Below are positions 26,493-38,300 of a stretch of 64,000 bases of DNA, in pieces. This stretch comes from Caprimulgus europaeus (Eukaryota; Chordata; Aves; Caprimulgiformes; Caprimulgidae): the NCBI GenBank assembly GCA_907165065.1, contig OU015523.1, positions 21,231,834-21,295,833 on the forward strand, read 5' to 3'. The notes below the pieces were generated by a model that made no database searches, was not told the origin of the DNA, and worked only from the letters and a program-made list of their open reading frames with translations. Numbering within the stretch: the first letter of the stretch is position 1; each line of letters opens with the position of its first letter. Both the position numbers and the translations under genes were made by a program.

Positions 26493-29400
26493 GTACTCAT
26501 TTCCTAAGCAGATGTGTCAGACTGGCCCTCCCTGCCTCAAGTCGCTACCAGCCTTCAGACACGAAAAGGAGATACCCTAACCCTGATCAACCCCTGTTTC
26601 TGCCTCCCTTACTAGGAAAAGGGATTAACTGGTGGGATAATCAGACATTGTGTACTCTTCTATAGAGCATGCAGAAAAAGATTAAGGCCAAGATTTTAGT
26701 AAGTGGGAACCTAAAGTTAGTAAGCCCATAACTGAAGCACTTAAATAAGTGTCCTTATTTTTTTTCTTTTTTTAAATCACTGACCTCCCTGTTGCTCCCA
26801 GAGGCTTGACTGTTGCTCTGTGAAGGCATACCCTCTGATAATCCAACCTTTATGCCTTGAGCCAAGATTAAAAGTGTTATTGGAGTAAGAAAATTATCCT
26901 AAGGAAGAATTAAGTTTGGAAAGAGTTAAGAATAGACAAAGGCATTCCTGTTGTACCAAGTCAAAACTCCAAGCAAAGCAAAAGAGCAAGGAGAAGGAAC
27001 AGTGCAATATTAAATGCAGATGCTGCTTCTATTTGCAGTTTAATAATTCAAGACCTATATTTATTTATTCATACTAATTGACCGACGAAGTTATGCTGTG
27101 GAATAGCTGAAGAGAAACTAATTGCTGTCTCATTTTATTTTAATAGTATATTAAAAGGCAGGCTAGACTGGAGACCTCTTCTCAACTTGTGCTGATGTTA
27201 TCTGCCCTGAGACACTGGCAACTGTCCAGGGACTTGCCTACACTGATATTTAGGACTAACCTTAGGAGTCAGATTAGGTGATTGTGCTTCTGGCTATAAT
27301 GGACCACAAATGCAAAGCTCATTTCTTTTGAGATCAATCTTTCCTCCTTTCCATTTATTTTTTCCACTTAGGTTCTGTTATCGTTTGCTCAGCTTGTGCA
27401 AAGGGGCCTTAAAGTGGATGTAAATGAATTTCATAAAACCCACACAGGACCCTTTAATACTACTGGAGTAATTGGGGCTTAACAGCAGTGAATCCTGAAG
27501 CACACTAAATACAGGCATTCCCAAACATTTCTACAGTCTCATAATTAACACTCCCACAAGCGAAATGAGACAAAAAAACATGCAATATACTTTCTGCTCT
27601 AAAGTCCTCTGTCAGTTCCTGATCCTCCAGTGTTTTCTCTACACAGTTTCCATACTCCCCTGATAAGTAAATTGATGGCTCTCCCCTGGCATAAAGAGTC
27701 CTTCCTCTTCTCTCTCACCATCCTCAGATCTGGGAGCCGTCAACACACCCCTCCCTCTCTGCCACCCCAGCCCAACTCCTGCGTGTACCCAGCCTCTTTC
27801 ATTATCAGGAAGGCTGCTGCTATGGCGAAGGATGGAGACTGCGGGCACAGCGGCTTTTCTGCTCCCACCCGGGCCAGGGCCATGAACTGCCCTCCCCGCA
27901 GGTGTCACCCCTGCTGCCATGGCACAATGGGGAGCAGGGTGGCAGGCAGCAGGGCAGAGGCACAAGTACTGCGCCACAGACCTCGGCAGAGTAACAAACA
28001 AGCCATACCAAAAATTTGTTGGTGTTCTGCCATCTCACATACATTTGTAGTTGCAGTATTACAGAGACACCCTCCAATGGGCTAGAGAAGATTCACCTTC
28101 CTAACCAGAACAGCATCAGTAGCACGCAGTAGGACATGAGAGTCCCCACATATTTGGAGCCCAGTGTATAGGTTTGGTTCATCCTATATAACTAGACAAC
28201 AAGCCACTGAACTGGAGCCCTGGCAATTAACATGCCATCTGCATAGATACAAATAAGCTCAGAAGGTGAAAGGCAACTGAAAAGCAGGTCCTTTGAGTGC
28301 AGATCCTTTCATCTTCCACTCTGCTAAAGACAGATGTAAAGGCAGTTTACAATCCAAGTTGTGCACATTCCTCCTTTGAAGCTCTACCTTTCTCCCAGCC
28401 CAAACTTTACAATTTAGCTCTCTCATTACCTCGTAAGGTCTGCTCCTCCCTTCAGCCTTCAGTTCCTCTGCAGAGCAGCAAGGAGTTTGCCTCCCTTCCC
28501 AGGAATCTTAATTAAGTTTTTTCCGTGTATTTGTTTCCTTCACCCCTTCAGACACAGCAATACCTTCAGTTAGGTTTGTTTCAATGCTTTCAAAGTTATC
28601 TTTAATTGCATTTTTATTTTGTATAGGTTACCATCATAAAAACATAAAGCTTACCAGAATTTGAGCATCCGTATCATCTGTGCAGCATAACACGCAGAAC
28701 TAAACCTGTACTTTGTTATTTTTGACAGAGATGGCTGGTTTGAACTAGGTTGATTCTATACTCACAAAAGTTTAGCCATGACTTTCATCTCCCTATATGT
28801 ATTTGCATGATGCCAAATCTTCCTATCATCTTTCCAGCCCTATTACTTCACCATCTGGGCCAAAAGACTTCCCTGGTCCTTCATCACTGTTTGATTTCCA
28901 AGGCCAACTGATTCACATCAATCAAAAAGATAACTTCACTAGGACTGTTTCTCATAATTTAAAAATGCAGGGGTCTCTTCCTTTTTGAGGTCCAAATGGG
29001 ACTTGAGGGAGGATGGATGTGCATGTGCTAAGCATGATCCCTGGCTCTGAATTTGAGCTTGCTCACTCCGCAGCTCAGAGAGCAGGCAGAACAAATGCAG
29101 GACAGCCTGTATTCCTTCATGTAATCTTGCTTTCACACATACCTTTGTTTTTAGGCAAGTCTTGCTTTTCTCCTTCGACCTCAGGGAACCTTAGCAGCCT
29201 TTCTCGGGACTTGCTCTGATCAGAGAGGAGAGTTGCCAGCTGCTGCCCCCAGGGCACCATAATATCACTCATCTGATACCAACGATGGGGTGGAAAGTCT
29301 GGAAATGCATGTGGGAGGCAAATAAGGAACCTAAAATCCCCCCTGCCTACACCTTCTGCTAACAGTCTCAGCAACATCTCTCTCCCAGGACCCCAAACGA

Positions 29401-31676
29401 CTGCTGAGTGGGGCAGAGGGCTGCAGACCAGCTCTGCGCCCTCCCCCTGCATTCTGCCCAGTCCTCCCACACTGCAACTGACAAATGAGGCCTCGACTCC
29501 CAAAGTCCCATTAAAATCAGCCAACAAAAACAAGTAATTAGGGGTATATTCACTCACAGAGAGCAGATCACAAATTATCCCCATTCAGCATTTGGAAACA
29601 AGATAATTTGTGGCATAGCAGATTGCCACCATTGTAATCCAGAGCCTGTAAACACTTGTTAGTTGTCCATGGGCAAATGCAAATCTGTGCCAGTGTAGCT
29701 GTTTATTTAGGTAAAGGTGATCACCAATTATCAGATGCTAACATCTGAACTGTGCCACCAGCACTGTTTCCTGAATGCTTTCCCTGCTAACTGTAATCTG
29801 AATGTTGCCTGCATCTTCAGTAGTCCTAGGTCTGGGACTTTTGGGAGTTCTTTTATAAAACAAAATTAGGTGCTGTCATAGTAAGATGGAATTTCACAGG
29901 GAAAATTAATTCTAAAATGAAAAGAAGTAGCAGATCTGATTAACCTGGCCTTTTTTCCAATAACCTGTTGACTGTATTATTAAATGATTAAAAAAAAAAA
30001 ATCAAAGTTAGAAATCAACATTTTATGACTTGGTGACATCAAGCTTCTTCCAGCACCTCATTCCCAAATAAGGAAATTTCAAGGGCCAACTGCTTCCAGG
30101 GTGGCATCTCAGGACTGTGATAAATTGCAAAAGCACTCATCAAGAGCAAATCTCTACAGAGTGCCTAACTTTCCAAATCGAGTCCCTGGAGGTGAAGTCT
30201 GGATACACAAGGACCTAAGGCAACAGTTTCACCATGAGGGTTTTGGATTGGCAGCTGTGCAAACATAGACATTTTCCCTTAAAAAAGACTGGTGAGAGCC
30301 AAGGCAACGTAGGATTCTGCGAGGCAATGTGACAAAAACATGAAGAGGATAATCATGTTTGTTCAGTAAAATAGATATTACTAGCTTATGAAAATAATGA
30401 GGTATGAATCAAAAGCTGCTTAGTCAAGGCTTTGGTACTCATGATGAAAACAGCACGGCAACAATGCCATTGAAGGTATTTTCTAGCAACCACTCCATGC
30501 CCTCACCCATGCACTGCCCATGTCTGGAGAACAGAAGATTTCAACTTTGCTGCCAACAAACTGATAAACGAAGAACTGGTTCCTGCTCATTTTACCGAAC
30601 CACAATTGGGCCCACCATTGTAAGTCTGAGACCAGTAGTGCTTGCTTATGTTTTCACTATTTAGGCTTTATGGAAAATCTTCCTTGACACTCAGGGGATA
30701 TAGAAACATTAGAATTATGTTTTAAGTCATGATTTAATCACAGTGAGATACACACGTGGCATATGCATTTGCAGAAGTAATGGTCCATGAGAAAACGTCT
30801 CCTATGTAAGTCCTTAAAAGGCTGGATAAATTATTTCAGTGTCAGAGGTTCTGACACACAGTTATCTCCAGAAATGGTGTGAGTGAAGTGATGGGCAGGA
30901 GGGTCATAGACAAGACAAGAGTAAAGGTCACATCCTGCCATAACAAGTGCTTCCTAGCAAGACAATGCAATACACTTACTTTCTTAAAATGGATTTCTCA
31001 TTTACTTGCTTGATACCAGTTTTAATATGTTTGTAAACCTGAAGAAGCTGAAGCAGCCCCTTCTAGAGAACATTAAAAGAATTTAATTGCTTGCATGATT
31101 TCTTGATAATGCCCATAGTTAATGTTTTGAGTCTCACTCAACACTGGCTCCAGAACAGTTCAAAACTGATAAATGTGTATTTCTTATTTTTCAGAGCACG
31201 CAATGCAACCGATCCCACCTAGAAGCATCTCAGCAAGAAATAAATTTTTCAGCTACCTGAAGGTTTTCCTAACCCAGAGCTCATTCTTGGCCTCATCCCT
31301 GGCATAGCAGATGCCAGGACCCTCATGGGCCGGTGCAGTGCTGGAGGGGTGCCATGACACACGACTGCCTCTCTCTGCGGTGGTGGGCAGGTCACTGTAG
31401 CTGTGTGGCCGAACCAGGGCAGGACCTTTCTGCTGCTGCCCAAGGATTCCCCTCTGCTGGGAGGTTTCTCCCAGGGCCAGGTTGGCTGGCAGCAGCAGGA
31501 AACAGTCACAACGTGCTGTGAAACTAGGGCCATAATATGTTAATGTGAAGACTTTTTCCAAGTAATCTTCACCATCTGTTGTCTCACAGTGATGTTAGTA
31601 TTAATAATTTATAGGCCTTCTCTTAAGGCTGAGGAAGAAGCAGAATGCTAAACTCTAGCACAGAGACAGCATCCAC

Positions 31677-31690
31677 TTTTTTTTTTTTTT
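31677..31690 (+). repeat. T14 homopolymer
   Basis: Fourteen consecutive T. Read on the minus strand it is a poly-A run, but no retroposon body is recognised next to it. Confidence 0.85.
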
Positions 31691-32818
31691 AATGAGATTG
31701 ATGTTACTTTGTATGATAGCCTTGCATAGGGAATATACAGTGCTGTTCAGCTTTCCAGTGCTGTTGCTTTTGCAAATCTTTTACTGAAAATAGCAGTGGC
31801 ATGATATTTATTTTAGTCCAGTTCCTCTGTTGCTTCTTTCCTTCTAAAATAAGGCATGCAGCCTATCTGGTCCATCAGCAAAGTGCATGTAAAGGTCAGA
31901 GGCAAAGCATAAGCTAACAATATAAGTTGTATTATAGGATGCAGTTACTGCCAGGCAAGAAGAGACAGGGTTCCTTCTGCTGAGGGACTGTTAGGCTGAA
32001 GGAGCATAGCTGTGCTACCAGTTTAAGCCAGCAGAATCTCCTTGCTATATTTAACCTTGATTTCCTCAGAGACCAAGTATGCAAATCACAAAATGTGATG
32101 CACAGCAAACACCGCTTTCATAAGGGAGAGCTAAGTTAGAGTCCCAAACAATCAAATCAGCCTTTCCTACTCACAGGGCTTCACTTTAATCCCTTATTAA
32201 TGGGATTAATAGCAGACTTACAGTTCATACCATCTTACTCCCCTTTTACACAAACCAATCTAGCCGCTTTCACAGAGGGACAGGTGGATTAATAGTCTTA
32301 GTCAAAAACTATGGTGATAATGCAGAAAATCAGCCAAAGGAAGGGATTCCAGGGTGAAAATGGACAGCTGGAAGATTACTATCAAAACTATGCAGTGACT
32401 TCACCCGCAGAAAGAAATGTGAAATGTGTGGGAGACCCTCCTGCTTCTACATTGAAAAACAAAACAAAATCCCCAAAAGATAAACAAGTACAGTAAAGGA
32501 ATAAGTCTCTCTATTAATAAACGCTTACCAGAGGATAAACAAGTAAAGGAATAAAGAACCTGTGAAGCTCAGAAATGTGGAGGCATTTGATGAAACGTAA
32601 CCCCACTAAGAAATGCAAAGCTCTGACAGACTGTTATACAATCTTTGATTTCTTTTAATAACAGTTGAAGGTCAGATGCCACGGCTCTTCCTGGAAATCC
32701 TAAAAAGACTGGGTGGCTCCCCAAGTTAGAAAGGAACTGCCACATCGTATATTGTGCAACATATAGCTACTGACTAACGTATATTATATTACCTCCAGCA
32801 GCTGCCTCGCACCCGGTT

Positions 32819-33125
32819 GTTACCAAGGCTGTCAGGCTCGGGCACGTAGCGGTCCTACCCCACCAGCTCGGGGGCTGCAGGGCGCCGGGAGGACCGGGAA
32901 GGTCGGGGATGTGGGGGGGTCAAGCTGATTACCTCCCCCGGCCCCCCGCCCCCGCCGAGGCCTCAGCTGGGTTACCCGGGTTCAGGCCGAGCTATTGACA
33001 TTCAGCTGCGGTGCTTACTCATTACCGGATCAGCGGGGGGCTGGCTGGGCCTGCGGCCTTAACCCTTCCCGTCCCCTGGTGATTAGTGGGGTTTATACAG
33101 GAGGGTGGGCTGGCCGCTTAGCAAC
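32819..33125. promoter_or_regulatory. Three RFX (X-box) type half-sites
   Basis: GTTACC occurs at 32819-32824 and 32971-32976, and AGCAAC, the half-site in the other orientation, at 33120-33125. RFX factors bind GTNRCC(0-3)RGYAAC and activate many ciliary genes. None of the three forms a perfect double X-box. The first is closest: read on the minus strand it is ACAGCCTTGGTAAC, with a full GGTAAC and a partial GCC half. This is a suggestion only. Confidence 0.3.
32913..32953. other. G-quadruplex / i-motif-prone segment
   Basis: Plus-strand G7 at 32913-32919 is followed by three C-runs of 5, 6 and 5 at 32935-32953, separated by one or two G. On the minus strand these give three long G-tracts with minimal loops, enough to supply four GGG tracts. 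Such elements are common at CpG-island promoters. Confidence 0.6.
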
Positions 33126-33250
33126 CCGGGGGCACTGCTGGGGGGCAGACACCGCCCGCAGGAGAGAGAGCAAGGGGGCAGCTATGGGCTGCTTCTCTCC
33201 CCAGAAAAGGGGGTGGCAGAGGTAGGAGGATGGAAAGGGCTGTGCCCCAG
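33126..33250 (+). other. Candidate end of first exon with strong donor CAG|GTGAGA
   Basis: CCCCAG|GTGAGA at 33250/33251 matches the vertebrate 5' splice-site consensus well and lies at the right edge of the CpG island, where a first exon would be expected to end. The start given here is arbitrary because the transcription start cannot be read from sequence. An alternative donor, GAG|GTAGGA, lies 29 bases upstream. Confidence 0.35.
33184..33225 (+). CDS. Short frame or uORF in CpG island (MGCFSPQKRGWQR)
   Basis: An ATG at 33184 opens 13 codons, MGCFSPQKRGWQR, before TAG. The frame is open further upstream to 32995, giving 76 codons in total. Gly2-Cys3 followed by basic residues resembles an N-myristoylation plus palmitoylation signal. 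Two donor-like sites follow: GAG|GTAGGA after 33221, which would remove the stop, and the stronger CAG|GTGAGA after 33250, which would leave it as an upstream ORF in the 5' leader. I recognise no protein with this N-terminus. It could be a true first coding exon, a uORF, or meaningless. Confidence 0.2.
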   Translation: MGCFSPQKRGWQR

Positions 33251-33521
33251 GTGAGAATTCGCTCTAAACAGGCAGTAGAAATGACACCCGCAGACAGTTT
33301 CCACGCGACCGGTGCGTGAGGCGTTTCTTACTCCCGTGCCCGGGGGAGCCGGGGGTGGGCAGAGGGTAGGGCAGAGCAAGGGTCACAGGAGGGAGACCAA
33401 CCCAGGTGTCACTGAAGTAAAATATCTGTGCCCGTGTTGTCTTTTGCTCTGTTTTGCAAATATTTGTGGAATTATTACTAATCCTGTAAAGGCTTTAAAG
33501 GGGTTTGGGTTTTGTTTTTCC

Positions 33522-33539
33522 TTTTTTTTTTTTTTTTTT
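33522..33539 (+). repeat. T18 homopolymer
   Basis: Eighteen consecutive T, followed by a short GT-rich stretch. Confidence 0.9.
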
Positions 33540-33697
33540 CTTTTTGGTGTGTGTGTGTTTTTAAAGATATGTTCCAGTGCTCATGGCTTCACCCTTTAGG
33601 GCCTGTAATCCCGGTGAAGTATAAAAAGACTCTAAAAGCAGGGGAGGATTATTGATGCCTTCTGGTCCTGTTAAGGCAGTACTGTGGTTTCCTGGGT

Positions 33698-33759
33698 TTA
33701 CGGTGGGACCTGATGATCTTAAAGGTCTTTTCCAACCAAAACCATGATTCTATGATTTA
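33698..33759 (+). mobile_element. CR1 LINE, extreme 3' end with octamer tail
   Basis: GGTGGGACCTGATGATCTTA, then AAGGTCTTTTCCAACC and two ATTCTATG/ATTTATG-like units, match the last roughly 60 bases of an avian CR1 and its terminal microsatellite. It is closer to the consensus than the 17.6 kb copy and heavily 5'-truncated. It sits about 330 bases to the right of the CpG island, inside the putative first intron. Confidence 0.93.
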
Positions 33760-33911
33760 ATTTATGGCTTCTGAAGTTAGAAGTCCTCTAATATATCATC
33801 ACAGCCCACTAAAGTACATTAAGTTTATTTGTTTTATTTGGTTCTTGAAAATAAAATAAAAATATTTCTGCAGTATGTAATAAAAATTGCAATTCTTCTT
33901 TTTCCATCAAG

Positions 33912-33979
33912 TCAAAGGCTCCTCTGTAAAGAGAAGCTGTGTCATTCTGTCACAGAGAAGAACAGATGGCGAATAGCAG
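33912..33979 (+). other. Candidate second exon with ATG
   Basis: The polypyrimidine stretch TTCTTCTTTTTCCATCAAG offers an acceptor ending at 33911, and AGCAG|GTATGC offers a donor after 33979, bounding a 68-base exon. Within it an ATG at 33966 in a fair Kozak context (ACAGATGG) starts M-A-N-S and reads through the donor. An in-frame TAA lies upstream in the same exon, as expected for a true start. With exon 1 ending at 33250 this would make a non-coding exon 1 and a translation start in exon 2. No protein is recognised, and acceptor/donor pairs of this quality also arise by chance. Confidence 0.22.
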
Positions 33980-34319
33980 GTATGCAAACTGTTCATACTA
34001 CTCTTCTTTATTTCACCTTTCACTGTAATTATATAGCGTGCCAGGTTTCAAAGGAAGCATTGAATCAGGCACCAGAATTTGGTGGAGATTAATTTTGCAA
34101 AGCTTTAAACATAAGTTCAATTTCATGACATGAGTGTAACTTACACACATCTCCAAACAAGCCAGGCACTTTAGAGGTGCATCAGAAGAGGCAAAGGTCT
34201 TATCACAGTTTATATTCACAAACAAAATTTCCAAATAAACATCAAAAAATAAGTAAACAAGAGGTGATGTTTGCTTGCATCTGACTAATGCCTCCATTAA
34301 TCTTTATTAGTAATTTCTA

Positions 34320-35380
34320 ATATTGAGTGCAGGGAGGGTAGGAATTGTAGCTCTTTTTAAAGAAGAGCAAATGAAACTTGGATGGATTAGGCCAATGGGT
34401 CAATCCCAAGAACAGGGAAAGAAAAGAGAGAACAGTATCTTTGAAAGTGGCAAAGGAAGTGTTTCTGCACATGAAATGTATTAGAACGAGATACAAAAAG
34501 ATACTAAGAAGTGCATGTCCATGAAGGCAAGAGAGAAAGAACTTAAATTGAATAGGAAGGTCAGCAAAATAACTTGAAGAATGAGGTTTGATCCAAGTGA
34601 AAGGTAAGATAGAAATGAGCTTAGTTAAAATATCAGGTGTCAAAAAGAATGTATTGCTTATCTATAACTTAAGAAGTGCTAGCACATTTGTTTGTTGGAG
34701 ATAGCAGAGAAAATACCATTTGTGAATTTTAAGACTGAGTAACAGTATAAAAAGTTGGATAGGAAACAGTAAGTCAGTTTTCAAGCTTAGCAAGCATCGA
34801 GGGAGAGAAGGAACTTAATGAAAATGCTTGAGTTTCGCAGTTTGTTGGCATGTGGTTTTCTTTCTGCAGAGGGATATCGAGGAAGTTCAGCTGGCAAGGT
34901 AAAGGCAAGCTGTTAGCAAAGCAGAGTGGAAATGAAGAAGTTAAATTGCTGAGTTTGTAAAGGGTAGTTGAAGTTGTGGAAGTGTGTCATGGCATGGGAA
35001 TGGAGGAAAACAAGAAGCGTATGGCGTCTCTGAAAGCTGGAGAACAGGTGGTTTTCGGGAAGGGAGGGTGTATGCTCACCTTCAGACGGGAGGAAGAGCT
35101 CACTAGTGACTTTGCTGGTAATGCCGTAAGCCATTTCTATGGATGAGAAAGAATAGAAAGCAAGTTTTACAGGGGGAGAAAACTGACTGACTAGGGCCAG
35201 AAGAAGTGGTATTTTTATTTTTTTTTTTTTTTTTTCCCACATGTTTTAAGACATATGGAGGCAAAGAAAGGAAGCATATGGAGCAGCATTTGAAAATGGG
35301 GCTGGGGTCAAGAGAGATGGTAGGGGAAACAATAACATGTTTCAGAAGCAGAGAAGAGTGGTTGAAAATGTCTCATTGTT
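34320..35380. other. Purine-rich strand-asymmetric stretch of about 1 kb
   Basis: For about a kilobase the plus strand is dominated by A and G (GAAAGAAAAGAGAGAA, GGCAAGAGAGAAAGAAC, GGAGGAAAACAAGAAG) with little C. A T18 run at 35218-35235 is the main exception. It may be the worn body of an old interspersed repeat or a transcription-related skew. I could not match it to a family. Confidence 0.45.
35218..35235 (+). repeat. T18 homopolymer
   Basis: Eighteen consecutive T, followed by CCCACATG. On the minus strand it could be the poly-A tail of a retroposed copy ending here, but no source sequence is recognised. Confidence 0.9.
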
Positions 35381-38300
35381 TCTTTATCCTCCTCCATCTG
35401 CCAATATCCATCTGTTGTTTTTTTGTTGTATGCCCAAATGTCAACTCTAGTAACTGTTTAATGTAAAATGGATAATCATGTCTCCCTTCCTCACCCCTTT
35501 TTGGAAGTATATAAAAAACCATATCTTCCACACAGCACTGGAAGGGTGAGGAGGACCCACGTGTTCTCTTCAGCCTAGAGCTTGGTGATTAAAAGATGCT
35601 GTTCTGGGAAGTGGGAAAGGTCAGATGTGAATCCATAAACCTGAGAAGGCCCCTGAACTTGTGAAGGGGGGATCCTGAAGCCCATCAGTGTGCTTAACTA
35701 CTGCCTCATTCTATAAAAGGCACTGATATAATCACCAAATCCTAAAAGAAAGGTGTAACAGGAGAATGTACACCAGGGAAAATATTCACTACCTCCCTTG
35801 CAGCCTGGCGCTTGGTGCCAAGGACACTCAAAAGGTGACATGTTGAAGGTACCTGCTCTTGGTGGCTTCCTGCATCTCTTCTCTCCTTGGTGCCCTGATT
35901 GCTTTGAACCAAACCCTGAGGCATCAAAGCACTCTGGTAGATGGAGGCTTATGAACCCAGCTGAGGAAGCAGTTATCACTGCTGGCTGTGTATCTCGTGC
36001 CTGTGGTTTAGGTCACCTTTTGCATTGCAGAGGTGGCTGATGAAAGTGTGTGCTGGCTTTGCAGTCACCTGCTAGCTGAGGGGAAGGTGTACCTTTTTGT
36101 GCTGACAGGGAGGTAGGGCAGCAGAGCACACAGGAGGATGGTGATGTGTAGCATAACCCCAGCATGATCCACTGGAACCACTTGCCTTTTCCATGTGTTG
36201 CAGGAGCAAGAAAGGTACCCTGTTACCAGTACCTTGGCTTTTGCTCTGGGAGGCAGGCATTTGCCCATCTTCAGGTATCGCTCCACCATGCTAAAGTAGA
36301 AGATGTGCCCCTGCGTCACCATCAGCTGGCAACAACCCACAAGGAATATCCACCCCACCAGTCATTTTCCCTCTTGGCAAAACACAGCGATCGTAGTCTA
36401 GCTGCTTCTCCGAGCAGCAGCATGGAGCCGAGTCAGTCCCTCCCAGGTCACTGGGAATCGATCTGTGCCTGCTGCATCCCTGATCCACAGTGATGTATCT
36501 GTAATTATGATTTTCACTGTTATGTTTGTGATATTAGAATTTTTCTCTCTGTAGCCAGCATTCCTACTCTTCGTTTATGCACGAGCCTGTCATGCTATAC
36601 AATTACAGTGGAGTCAGGGCCTGATCTGTACTATAATTATAACTGAGTCAGTTACAACAGACTTGTCTCCTGACCTGGTTCCAAAATAGCACTATATTTT
36701 TTAAAGGAAAAGGGAATTTAGGTGTATTCTTGAACCATGCTAGTGCATTACACTTGTCTTGGATTTAAACTGGGCTCATTTCTGATAACACAACCCTCTT
36801 ATTAACATAAGCAGGAAATGGTCCAAGCTGGCTGTTCATTAGCATTCATTAATTCAGCTTCAAGCACCCTCTTTGAATGTCAGATATTTCCCACTTGCAT
36901 TCCTTCCTCATTTTGTGTGTTTGCTACTTCCTGGCATCTTTATCATATAGTAATGAATCACGCCAGAGTTATGATGTCACATTTAGATAACAAGTGGGAC
37001 TAGTTTGGCCAGTCCTGGGTAATCAGGCCTCTAAACAGGGAAATGCATTTAAACAGGTCAATGAATCTTACATGTCTGTGCATCAGGAATTATCAGCACT
37101 GCAGAACTTGCAGTGGGTGGAGAAATTGTATTTCAAGCAAAAGTTCATTGACACCACTAGAGCAACAAATAACATTTCATTTACATTTAAAATGATGTTT
37201 TACCTTCATGGGTTGTTGAGGGTCTTTTAAACTGGAATAAAATATTTTTTATTTTTAACTTTTTCCTCATAGATAAAATAATCTATTTGAAATTAGCTGT
37301 ACAACCCCGTTAGAGCTAAAAAGGTGCTTACCTCATCTGCCATCTCCCAAACTGCAGCTGTAATTCTTAGTCCTTATTTTTGCCTAATGTATCTTTTGAT
37401 GATGGAAATACTGTGAAACGTTGCATTACAAATTGTAAATGAAAAGCTTTTCCTTTTCCCTATCCTTTTAGGTTTCCCGTAGGTTATGTTTGGTAAGGCA
37501 ATTTCTGGAAGCCCCCAAAGAAGCATCGGGCAGGAGAATCTCAGTCCTGGAGGCTGACAGTCTATATCTGTATATAGAGCCTACACTGAGGAGTGAAGGA
37601 AGGGACAGCTTGGGGTGCGAGGGGTAGAGAGGCGCAGTGAGGCATGATGGCAGTAGGAGAGTGTCCTTCTGTGCTGCTGGGATGGATGCCTTGGGTGGGG
37701 ACGCATCCCTGCTGGTGAGAGGAAACCTGGCAGCACAGCCACACCGTCTCCATCGGTAATGTTAGCAGAGGGGACCAATACACCCTTCTGTTGCCATCAC
37801 TGTGCCCGTGCCGTGGGGTTTGTGAGCATAGCTGGGGCAAAGGGTTTCTGATTTCTTGTCCGTCTCAGCTGATGGGACCGTGGCAGTTTTGCAGCCAATG
37901 CCAGTATTTGCTCAAGAGTTCAGAAATGGATCGGTGGCAGCTACAAGGATATATTTCTGACTTTCATCCCAGTTCCCCAGTTGTTGGTCTGGGATGCCAT
38001 TGTATGAGAGTATTTAAAATACTATGGTCTATTTTGGATTTTAGGCACTTAAGTATAATCATGAATGCACAAGTGTGATGCACTTCCATCAGTTGAACTT
38101 TTTGTCAATTCCAGTTCTTCCTGTATATTTCTTTTTGAGCAAGAGCTCTGAAATTACTAACCTTTTAGGAATAAAGTCAGACTTTTTGCTGACAGTCCTT
38201 ACTTTGCATACAGTTCAATACAACTCTTGCAGAAGACATTCAGGTTAAGCCTTCAGGATTAGTCTACCTAAAGTCCAGTCCTGTATTCAAATTCTAATGG

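Larger units (their letters stand above)
17889..32800. other. Non-coding block between the CR1 copy and the CpG island
   Basis: No recognisable genes. The longest frames, 151 codons on the plus strand at 27630-28085 and 155 codons on the minus strand at 29117-29584, have no known domain and overlap frames on the other strand. The block contains scattered poly-A/T runs, short hairpins and duplications listed separately, and a few GC-richer islands near 24.0, 27.8, 29.4 and 31.4 kb that do not reach CpG-island density. If the 33 kb promoter drives rightward transcription, this is its upstream flank and may hold enhancers. Confidence 0.6.
32803..33365. promoter_or_regulatory. CpG island, probable promoter
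   Basis: By eye there are roughly 35 CpG dinucleotides in about 560 bases, in GC-rich sequence, whereas most of the window has only a few per kilobase. The island begins abruptly after an AT-rich stretch (ATATTATATTACC) and fades by about 33.4 kb. CpG islands like this mark constitutive vertebrate promoters. Strong plus-strand donor-like sites at its right edge favour rightward transcription, although divergent output is common. It contains C-rich/G-rich runs, three RFX-type half-sites and a TATA-like GTTTATACAG at 33090-33099. No gene can be named from the promoter alone. It could instead serve a non-coding RNA or be an orphan island. Confidence 0.85.

Noticed and set aside
27158-27210. Possible third CR1 3' end (CTAGACTGGAGACCTCTT, then CTGATGTTATCTG)
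   Set aside because: Resembles the CR1 terminal region only over short words, with a deletion and no recognisable upstream CR1 sequence; too weak to call.
27630-28085. 151-codon plus-strand frame overlapped by 120- and 85-codon minus-strand frames
   Set aside because: Open on both strands because of local GC-richness. No known protein features, and CpG density is below that of a promoter island.
29117-29584. 155-codon minus-strand frame, the longest in the window
   Set aside because: No recognisable domain or compositional sign of coding. A frame this long is possible by chance in GC-richer sequence over 64 kb, and no clear splice context was seen.
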